Virus record (IMG/VR): IMGVR_UViG_3300045996_000988
Coordinates: 1 to 45,248 of that record
Strand: one strand, 5' to 3'
Length of the DNA stretch: 45,248 bases
Origin: a virus
Shown: positions 7,871-13,231 of the stretch, one piece after another
How the letters are laid out: the number at the start of each line of letters is the position of its first letter
Position numbering within the stretch: the first letter of the stretch is position 1
Notes under the pieces: generated by a model
Database searches by the model: none
What the model saw: only the letters and a program-made list of their open reading frames with translations
Told to the model about the DNA's origin: nothing
Made by a program: the position numbers and the translations under genes

Positions 7871-8071
7871 CTACGGCACGTCCACGCCGAGGGTTCTAGC
7901 GACGGCTCGCAGGCTCTCTCCCGCCTGATCCGCTTTCTCCACGTCCAGCCAGTTGACGAGCTCCGGATGATCCGGCCGCATCTGCCGAGCGAGGTGAACG
8001 CGCAGGCGCTCCACTACCTCGCTCGCTTCCGTCAGCTTGACCAGGTAAGCGGTCAACGGTTCCTTTGGCAT
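7871..8071 (-). CDS. Hypothetical protein downstream of integrase (66 aa)
   Basis: The small protein starts 3 bases after the integrase stop, on the same strand. It is probably helical (L-T-A-Y-L-V-K-L-T-E-A-S-E-V-V-E-R-L-R-V-H-L-A-R). No family recognised. Position and coupling suggest co-expression with integrase in lysogeny; it ends at the bidirectional terminator. Confidence 0.55.
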   Translation of the reverse strand: MPKEPLTAYLVKLTEASEVVERLRVHLARQMRPDHPELVNWLDVEKADQAGESLRAVARTLGVDVP

Positions 8072-8074
8072 ATC

Positions 8075-9091
8075 CTATCCCTTCCTTCGCTGCCTCAACC
8101 ACGCGCGGCGGTCCTCTGGCTTACTCTCTACTCGCGGGGGTGAATTCGGCGGCGGCGGCGGTTTCGGCTCCGGCTCGGTAGGGTGAACCGCGCCACGCCC
8201 CATCTTCGCGGCGCCTTCTGCGATGCTGGCATTGTCCCACTTGAGATAGTCCAGCGTGCTCGCGATGTTGCTGTGACGCATCAGCCGGGACGTATCGGCC
8301 AGGGACACGCCGCGGCGGTTGAGCGTGGTCCCGTAGTAGCGGCGCAGGCAGTGGTCGGTGATGCGCTTCGCGGGCTTGACGGTGCGGTTGATCCAATCCC
8401 ACATCGCCCGGTTTCCGGCGTCTCCCCACTTCCGCGCCCGGTCGGTCGGAAGCAGCGCCACGTCTACCGGCGGCACGGGCTGGTGTTTCGCTGCCCACGC
8501 CTCGCGGACCTTCAGCCACTCGGCCAGGTAGTCCCGCAGGTCAGGGCTCGAAAGCGGGAGCCAGTCCGTCTTGGAGCCCTTCCCGCAGCGGATCCGCAGC
8601 CGACGCGCCGGCAGATCGATATCACCCAATTCGAGGGCTTGCAGCTCGGAGTGTCGCAACCCGGCCCAAGCGATCAGCGCCAACACCGTGAGCGTTCTCC
8701 GGCGCACGAACACCTGATGGGCCGTCTTCTGCGGGAGTTCCTCGACACAGCGCCAGATCCGCTCCATCTCGGCGTCGGTGGGGCAGTAGGAGTCCGGGGC
8801 GTCCAAAGCCGGCAGCTTGATCTTGAGCGGGGCGCCGGTAATCTGTCCGGTGTCCTGCATCCATCCGAGGTAGCCTCTGACCGCTGCCATCGCGGGGCGG
8901 ATCGTGCGGGGGCGCAGGGCGAGTTCTGTTTGCAGGTAGCGCACGTAGGCGTTCACGTTCGCGCCGGTAGGGGGACGGTCGGCTAACCAGCCGGTAAACC
9001 GCTTGAGCGCCATCCCGTAGACGCGCACCGTGGCGGGTGCTTTGCCTTCGTCGGCAAGCTTCTGTAAGTAGGATTCGACTTCGGGTAACAT
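8075..9091 (-). CDS. int: Tyrosine recombinase / phage integrase
   Basis: The product has an N-terminal SAM-like core-binding domain (residues about 1-95) and a catalytic domain with the full tyrosine recombinase set: Arg in A-G-L-R-H-S-E (R146), Lys in G-K-G-S-K (K174), H-C-L-R-R (H247, R250), R-H-S-N (H273) and Y282 in L-D-Y-L-K-W. The Pro-rich C-terminal extension of about 40 residues is unusual. I chose the ATG at 9091 (338 aa) because GAGG sits just upstream and the domain begins there; an in-frame ATG at 9178 would add 29 residues with no clear ribosome site. It integrates and, with a partner, excises the prophage. Confidence 0.95.
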   Translation of the reverse strand: MLPEVESYLQKLADEGKAPATVRVYGMALKRFTGWLADRPPTGANVNAYVRYLQTELALRPRTIRPAMAAVRGYLGWMQDTGQITGAPLKIKLPALDAPDSYCPTDAEMERIWRCVEELPQKTAHQVFVRRRTLTVLALIAWAGLRHSELQALELGDIDLPARRLRIRCGKGSKTDWLPLSSPDLRDYLAEWLKVREAWAAKHQPVPPVDVALLPTDRARKWGDAGNRAMWDWINRTVKPAKRITDHCLRRYYGTTLNRRGVSLADTSRLMRHSNIASTLDYLKWDNASIAEGAAKMGRGAVHPTEPEPKPPPPPNSPPRVESKPEDRRAWLRQRRKG

Positions 9092-9178
9092 CGCGACCTC
9101 GCAGGCACGTTCCCCCCGCAATCCGGGGCCGTCACGTTCGGTACCACGAGGCACGTCACCTCCCGAAAACGCAAACAC

Positions 9179-9387
9179 ATGTTCACTAATTCTAGTTGCT
9201 TGCCGAGTAAACCGGCTTGCCAGAGCAGAAACCAGTGGGTGCCTGTAGCGAGCAGATGCCTAACTGTTCGGCAAACGCTGAATGCGGCTTGACTGCTCGT
9301 AGAGACATCAACTGTTTACCGGCACGAAGAGAGCCCACTGAAGCGGGCCGCACGCCTTACTGATCACCGCTCACCTGTCCACGCTCA
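9179..9387. other. Integrase-repressor intergenic region, candidate attP area
   Basis: No gene seen. The stretch is AT-richer than its surroundings and has short repeated elements (GCTTGCC twice near 9197-9222; GTAAACCGGC near 9207 and GTTTACCGGC near 9310) that could be arm-type integrase sites. This is the classical place for attP, but no core can be named without the host sequence. Confidence 0.3.
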
Positions 9388-9708
9388 CTAGGCGCAGGCA
9401 GCGGGTGAATTAGGGCGCTGGCGGCTCATCATCATCTCCGACACCTGCCTACCGATCTCGGCATAGTGGCGGATCTCCGCGGGCACGCCGTCGTCTTCCC
9501 CGAAGAAGTACCCAACCGAGTAGCCGGTGACCTTCGCCAACAGCGCCAAGTTCCGGGCACTCGGGGTTTTCTCGCCCGACATCCACTGCTGGAGCGTGCT
9601 CTGATGGAGCCCAATGCTCCTGGCCACAGAGACGGTGCTACCGCCAGTAGCTTCTACAGCTCGGCGGATACGCTCCGGTTGGACGCCAATATTCAGGTCG
9701 TCTAGCAT
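9388..9708 (-). CDS. HTH_3/XRE-family repressor (106 aa)
   Basis: Residues about 24-80 form an XRE helix-turn-helix: S-V-A-R-S-I-G-L-H-Q-S-T-L-Q-Q-W-M-S-G-E-K-T-P-S, then N-L-A-L-L-A-K-V-T-G-Y-S-V-G-Y-F-F-G. The C-terminus is short and has no LexA/CI peptidase domain, so induction would not be by RecA-driven self-cleavage. It is divergent from a Cro-like gene across a control region with paired promoters and shared boxes. It is most likely the immunity repressor that maintains lysogeny. Confidence 0.85.
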   Translation of the reverse strand: MLDDLNIGVQPERIRRAVEATGGSTVSVARSIGLHQSTLQQWMSGEKTPSARNLALLAKVTGYSVGYFFGEDDGVPAEIRHYAEIGRQVSEMMMSRQRPNSPAACA

Positions 9709-9752
9709 CGCTCGTTCTCCCGTCCGCGGTTCACTACAGCGGACACAGTGAA

Positions 9753-9781
9753 TGTATACCGCACTGGTGACTGCCCGTCAA
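9753..9781 (-). promoter_or_regulatory. Promoter for the repressor/integrase side (PL-like)
   Basis: On the minus strand: -35 TTGACG (9781-9776), 17-bp spacer, -10 TATACA (9758-9753). It lies 45 bp ahead of the repressor ATG. The spacer contains CACCAGTG, the reverse complement of the box in the opposing promoter. Confidence 0.8.
9762..9769. promoter_or_regulatory. Operator-like box O1 (CACTGGTG)
   Basis: This near-palindromic 8-mer lies between the -35 and -10 of the leftward promoter. The identical 8-mer lies in the spacer of the rightward promoter at 9881. That placement is where a repressor would block both promoters. Confidence 0.55.
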
Positions 9782-9865
9782 CAGCACTGTTGTCGATACT
9801 TCCACCACCGGATTGGGGCTCAAACATATTTCTTGCTTGGGACACCAAATATTCCGACAACGGTG

Positions 9866-9895
9866 TTGACGTGCTATTACCACTGGTGTTATAAG
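9866..9895 (+). promoter_or_regulatory. Promoter for the Cro-like/early operon (PR-like)
   Basis: -35 TTGACG (9866-9871), 18-bp spacer, -10 TATAAG (9890-9895). It lies about 38 bp ahead of the Cro-like start at 9934. The spacer holds the second CACTGGTG box. Confidence 0.8.
9881..9888. promoter_or_regulatory. Operator-like box O2 (CACTGGTG)
   Basis: Same 8-mer as 9762-9769, here inside the spacer of the early promoter and abutting its -10. Further dyads lie between the two promoters (TTCACT...AGTGAA at 9730-9752, CAACAG...CTGTTG at 9780-9793) and may also bind regulators. Confidence 0.55.
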
Positions 9896-9933
9896 CTACC
9901 TACCTGCACGGAAAGATGGCAGGCAGAGGGCTT

Positions 9934-10152
9934 ATGCACCAAGCGAACGAGCTAATCAAGCGGCGCGAGAGGGCAGGGATCTCCCAGGTTGGGTTTGCCG
10001 ACCTGTTGCAGATCGACCGAACTACCCTCTGGAAGCGCGAGCGGAACCCGGATAAGGCTCCTGCCGGGTTTTGGGACACCTACGAGGAGCGACTGAACGC
10101 TGCCATCGCGGCCAAGCAGGCTGAACTCGCCTGTGTCGGGAGCGCCGCCTGA
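9934..10152 (+). CDS. Cro/CI-type HTH protein (72 aa)
   Basis: Residues about 5-40 are a helix-turn-helix: A-N-E-L-I-K-R-R-E-R-A-G-I-S-Q-V-G-F-A-D-L-L-Q-I-D-R-T-T-L-W-K-R-E. I chose the ATG at 9934, which has AGAGGG just upstream, rather than an in-frame ATG at 9916. It is the first gene of the rightward operon and faces the repressor, the place of Cro. It probably competes for the same operators to set the lytic/lysogenic choice. It ends overlapping the next ATG. Confidence 0.8.
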   Translation: MHQANELIKRRERAGISQVGFADLLQIDRTTLWKRERNPDKAPAGFWDTYEERLNAAIAAKQAELACVGSAA

Positions 10153-10382
10153 TGGCTACCATCACCATCACGCGCACCGAGGGCGGCTCCGAAGTCCAGC
10201 GCGTCATCAACGACGCCACGCCGATGGAAACCGAGCAGCTTCTACTCCGCGTCACGGCCGCTATGACGCAAGCCTGGGGCAGCTACGAGTGCCACCGGAT
10301 CGACGCGCAGTGCGGCGAGTTCCGCTCCCCGCAGCACATCACGCCGCCGGTTGTGGTCCGCTTCGAGGCGGCCTGGCAATGA
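10152..10382 (+). CDS. Hypothetical early protein (76 aa)
   Basis: Small protein, ATG preceded by GGGAG. Mixed alpha/beta composition; it opens with A-T-I-T-I-T-R-T-E-G-G. No family recognised. It overlaps both neighbours, so it is co-translated in the early operon. Confidence 0.6.
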   Translation: MATITITRTEGGSEVQRVINDATPMETEQLLLRVTAAMTQAWGSYECHRIDAQCGEFRSPQHITPPVVVRFEAAWQ

Positions 10383-10675
10383 TGCGCTACTCCCCCGGCA
10401 CGCGGCACCTGGCGCGGATGAACGCGGCTTCCGAGCAGTCCGCAACGTTGATCCCCGGCGAGCGAGCGATCACGCACCGCCACCACGCGCATCGGTGGTA
10501 CCCGGTCGGCCACCAGCTACCGCCAGCCTACCGCGTCGAAGCTCGGATGAGCGCCTACGGACGCCGGGAAGTGCGGATCACCACGCCGAGCGGCAACACG
10601 CTCACGGGCTACGGCCCCAACGACCTCGCCGCAATCAGGGCGGCACTCAACTCTTCCGGCACTCTGGCCGGCTAA
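10379..10675 (+). CDS. Hypothetical early protein (98 aa)
   Basis: The start is one of two consecutive ATGs (10379, 10382) overlapping the previous stop. The product is basic and His-rich in the middle (T-H-R-H-H-A-H-R-W-Y). It ends with a compact domain reading R-E-V-R-I-T-T-P-S-G-N-T-L-T-G-Y-G-P-N-D-L-A-A-I. Not recognised. Confidence 0.6.
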   Translation: MMRYSPGTRHLARMNAASEQSATLIPGERAITHRHHAHRWYPVGHQLPPAYRVEARMSAYGRREVRITTPSGNTLTGYGPNDLAAIRAALNSSGTLAG

Positions 10676-10686
10676 CCACACGCAAA

Positions 10687-10728
10687 AACTCCCCGGCTGC
10701 AGTCTTGGCGGGCGCAGCGCAGGGAGTT
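10687..10728 (+). promoter_or_regulatory. Leader hairpin covering a ribosome site
   Basis: AACTCCC (10687-10693) pairs with GGGAGTT (10722-10728), with an inner GCTGC/GCAGC stem. The 3' arm contains the GGGAG ribosome site of the gene starting at 10731, so the structure could limit its translation. A second in-frame start at 10743 has its own GGAG outside the hairpin. Confidence 0.45.
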
Positions 10729-10730
10729 CA

Positions 10731-11120
10731 ATGGAGATCCCGATGATACACGACGATGCTTTGTCGGCGCAAGTAGCAGCCGAGCCCCAGCAGGACAACC
10801 CCGTCGTTGCCGTGCTGCGAGAGGCGCGGCGGCTGATCGCTGAAGTCGGCTGGACGCAGGGGGCATACGCTCGGGATGCAGTCGGCACGACCATCAGCCC
10901 TGCACGAGAAGATGCGACGTGCTTCTGTATGGAAGGCGCACTGAGACGGGCATCTCGTGACCGCGGCCTATTCGACGCAGCGGAAGGCGTGATCCTGGAC
11001 AAGTGCGGAGAACTGACGATCCCTTCATTCAACGACGCGCCGGACCGCACGAAGGATGAGGTGCTCTCCGTTCTCGACCGGGCCATCGCTGCGGCGGAAG
11101 CGGGCGAGGTGGCGCTGTGA
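10731..11120 (+). CDS. DUF6197-like protein (129 aa)
   Basis: The pattern V-L-R-E-A-R-R-L-I-A-E-V-G-W-T-Q-G-A-Y-A-R-D, followed by a Cys-rich C-F-C-M-E-G-A-L-R-R-A and a C-terminal helix, matches a small family of phage and actinobacterial proteins (DUF6197) as I remember it. Function of the family is unknown. Two starts are possible (10731 and 10743), each with a ribosome site. It overlaps the next gene by GTGA. Confidence 0.65.
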   Translation: MEIPMIHDDALSAQVAAEPQQDNPVVAVLREARRLIAEVGWTQGAYARDAVGTTISPAREDATCFCMEGALRRASRDRGLFDAAEGVILDKCGELTIPSFNDAPDRTKDEVLSVLDRAIAAAEAGEVAL

Positions 11121-11593
11121 GTTGCACCGAGCCCTTCATCCCTCTCCTGCCTCGATGGGCGCTCAACCCGTCCGTGATGTGGAAGTGTGCCCATCGCGGC
11201 TGTGAATACCAGTTCTGGGCGAGCGAGATGCGGACGCGAGCGGACCACTGGGACCCCTACGCGTGGTTCGCGCCGTGCGGCCACAACCAGAGCGCCCACG
11301 CCCCGCAAGCCATCGCGCCGAACACCTACCGGGACCCGGCACGCGAGAGCGACGAGCTGCGCGGGCTCACGATCCCCGTGGAATACCACGACAGCGAAGA
11401 TCCGAGCGACGAAGAGCTGTTCGGCCGCCCCGTGGTGATGATGGCTTACGACGCGCGACCGGACAGCGCCGAGGCGTTCGTTGCGGACTGGCGCGTCCTC
11501 TGCTTCTGGGTGGTCGGCATCATCGCCTGTCTCGTGCTGGCGGGCGTAGCGTTCGGAACGCTCCTCGCGTGGGCGTGGGGGTGGATCGGATGA
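11117..11593 (+). CDS. Hypothetical protein with C-terminal membrane segment (158 aa)
   Basis: A GTG start overlaps the previous stop. The N-terminal half has Cys/His residues (W-K-C-A-H-R-G-C, P-C-G-H) that could bind zinc. Residues about 126-155 form one clear transmembrane helix (V-L-C-F-W-V-V-G-I-I-A-C-L-V-L-A-G-V-A-F). The predicted layout is a tail-anchored protein with its bulk in the cytoplasm. Roles could include superinfection exclusion, but nothing shows it directly. Confidence 0.6.
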   Translation: MSCTEPFIPLLPRWALNPSVMWKCAHRGCEYQFWASEMRTRADHWDPYAWFAPCGHNQSAHAPQAIAPNTYRDPARESDELRGLTIPVEYHDSEDPSDEELFGRPVVMMAYDARPDSAEAFVADWRVLCFWVVGIIACLVLAGVAFGTLLAWAWGWIG

Positions 11594-11916
11594 ACGAGAA
11601 ACACACGCCGGGACCGTGGCGAATCCACGTGATCGAACACCTGGGAGCGAAGCCCATCGAGATCGCGACAAGCGGTCCAACATACCGCGGCGACGTCGCT
11701 TACCTTCAGCATTCCGAAAACATCGAGGGCATCACTTCGGCAGAGAACATGGCGAACGCGCACCTGATCGCAGCCGCTCCGGATCTGCTGGCAGCACTGG
11801 AAGAACTAGACGGCGTTCTGCGCTCCGGGTTCTCGACTGACGAAGCGATCCGTTCGGCACTCGACAAGTCGGAGCGAGCACTCGCCCGCGCGCGCGGAGA
11901 AGAGGTGACGCTGTGA
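11590..11916 (+). CDS. Phage 'HTPGPW' family protein (108 aa)
   Basis: The N-terminal K-H-T-P-G-P-W-R and the later N-A-H-L-I-A-A-A-P-D-L-L-A-A-L-E are hallmarks of a very widespread phage protein family of unknown role. ATG overlaps the previous stop. The C-terminal half is helical. Family membership is secure by pattern; function is not known. Confidence 0.7.
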   Translation: MNEKHTPGPWRIHVIEHLGAKPIEIATSGPTYRGDVAYLQHSENIEGITSAENMANAHLIAAAPDLLAALEELDGVLRSGFSTDEAIRSALDKSERALARARGEEVTL

Positions 11917-12233
11917 AGACCACCATCGTCAACTCGCTGCTCGCGTGTCCGGATGCCATCGCGACGATGAACCGCACGCTCATTGCCTGCGAGCAGAGCT
12001 ACCAAGATGCGCTGTTGGAGCTCAAGCGAGCCGAAGCGGCGCGGCACATGCAGGGGTTCGAGGGCAAGACGAACGTCGAGCAGCGGGAAGCCATCGTGCT
12101 GATGGAGACGATGGGCCAGCGGGAAGCGGTGCGGCGAGCGAAACAGCGCCGGAACGAAGCCGCCATCGATCACCAGCGTTACCGCGACGAGTTCGACGCA
12201 TTGAAGGCCGTCGCCGCTCTGGGAGTGGCGTGA
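11913..12233 (+). CDS. Hypothetical helical protein (106 aa)
   Basis: GTG start in a GTGA overlap. The product is almost all charged helix (A-L-L-E-L-K-R-A-E-A-A-R-H, A-V-R-R-A-K-Q-R-R-N-E-A-A-I-D-H-Q-R-Y), probably a coiled coil. No family recognised. Part of the early operon. Confidence 0.6.
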   Translation: MKTTIVNSLLACPDAIATMNRTLIACEQSYQDALLELKRAEAARHMQGFEGKTNVEQREAIVLMETMGQREAVRRAKQRRNEAAIDHQRYRDEFDALKAVAALGVA

Positions 12234-12451
12234 TGGAGAAGGAACTCCGGCTCAAGCTCAAAGCCATCGAAGGCGTTGCCCGTGAGCTCCGCGCTGATTG
12301 CGACGAAGGCGGCGACGACACCAGAGACGATCTCCAGATGATCGCCGATGTATGCGAAACGCTCCTCGATAACAACGGGGATCTATGGTCGCTCTACGGG
12401 ATGTTCAGCGGCTATTTGACGAGCGAAATCGCCAGCCGGAGCGGTGCCTGA
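12233..12451 (+). CDS. Hypothetical small protein (72 aa)
   Basis: ATG overlaps the previous stop. Acidic helical protein (L-R-L-K-L-K-A-I-E-G-V-A-R-E-L-R-A-D-C-D-E-G-G-D). Not recognised. The last bases precede a tRNA-like 3' end (12466-12510). Confidence 0.5.
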   Translation: MEKELRLKLKAIEGVARELRADCDEGGDDTRDDLQMIADVCETLLDNNGDLWSLYGMFSGYLTSEIASRSGA

Positions 12452-12465
12452 CAGCCAGAGAGACG

Positions 12466-12510
12466 GCGGCGCGGCGAGTGGTTTCCCCGGTTCGACTCCG
12501 GGGCGCCGCA
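12466..12510 (+). other. tRNA-like T-arm and acceptor stem (possible attP core or tRNA remnant)
   Basis: CCCGG-TTCGACT-CCGGG (12486-12502) has the form of a perfect tRNA T-arm with the B-box GGTTCGANTCC. It is followed directly by seven bases and an A (12503-12510), laid out like an acceptor 3' strand and discriminator base. The seven bases pair perfectly with GCGGCGC at 12466-12472, or with one G-U with GCGGTGC at 12441-12447. No D or anticodon arm can be drawn, and no CCA follows. A tRNA 3' end carried by a phage is often its attachment core, but here it is 3 kb from the integrase. Confidence 0.35.
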
Positions 12511-12563
12511 TCGGGGCATCGGCTCCGAGCGTGACAGTGTGACGTGAAAGGACTTGAACCGAA

Positions 12564-13124
12564 ATGAGCGAGACGACGATGGAACTGGAATGGACCCGGA
12601 AGCCAGCCTACGAGATGCACCCGGCGGGAACGTGGAAAGCGCAGTTCGTGGAGTGGGCTCCCGATCGTCACCAGGAGTTCGGCCTGCAGGTGAGGCTGGC
12701 GTTTGAGACGCAGGTCGAAGACGCCGAGGGAAAGCCGCGCAGGATGACGGTGTGGACGAAGCCGAGCCTGCACGCGAAGGGCCGGATCTTCGGGCTCCTG
12801 ATGGCATTCGGGATCGACCCCACGAAAGACATCGCAGACGAAGACCTGCAGAACTTTTCGCTGGATCCCTACGTGGGCAAGAAGCTCCGGCTGCAGATCA
12901 CGCACGTAGCCAAGAAGGACGCGAAGGGCAATGCCATCGCCGGCGAGTTCACGGACAAGATCACCGGCTTCCTGCCGTTCAAAGAGGCCAACGTGAAGCT
13001 GTCCAGCCGGTTCGACGACGCCGAGGAAGCGCCTGCCGCTCCGGCTACCGAGCCCGCGAAGCCGAAGGCTCCCAAGCCGCCGGCCGCTCCTGCCGCTCCC
13101 GAGCCCGACTGGGACGAGGAGTAG
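12564..13124 (+). CDS. Putative single-stranded DNA-binding protein (186 aa)
   Basis: An N-terminal beta-rich domain (residues 1-140) resembles the phage SSB-like/DUF669-type fold: G-T-W-K-A-Q-F-V-E-W, L-A-F-E-T-Q-V-E, D-P-Y-V-G-K-K-L-R-L-Q-I. A Pro/Ala/Lys linker follows, and then an acidic aromatic tip, D-W-D-E-E, the layout of SSB proteins whose tail recruits replication partners. It sits directly before the primase/helicase. The assignment is inference from architecture and position. Confidence 0.6.
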   Translation: MSETTMELEWTRKPAYEMHPAGTWKAQFVEWAPDRHQEFGLQVRLAFETQVEDAEGKPRRMTVWTKPSLHAKGRIFGLLMAFGIDPTKDIADEDLQNFSLDPYVGKKLRLQITHVAKKDAKGNAIAGEFTDKITGFLPFKEANVKLSSRFDDAEEAPAAPATEPAKPKAPKPPAAPAAPEPDWDEE

Positions 13125-13180
13125 CGCACGCATCCGAGCCGGGGCGGACCCTTCCCCGGCAATACCTCTCCCGCGAATTG

Positions 13181-13196
13181 CACTAGTAGCGAAATT
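13181..13196 (+). repeat. Recurring 16-bp motif, copy A
   Basis: CACTAGTAGCGAAATT, one change from the copy at 3378-3393 (inverted) and two from 33628. It lies in the 107-base gap before the primase gene, which lacks a strong ribosome site. Confidence 0.4.
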
Positions 13197-13231
13197 ATCC
13201 GACGCTGCATCTTGCTAGGTTCTACACCGAA

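Noticed and set aside
12441-12510. A complete functional tRNA gene
   Set aside because: T-arm and acceptor fit, but no D arm, anticodon stem or U33-bearing loop can be drawn in the 38 bases between.
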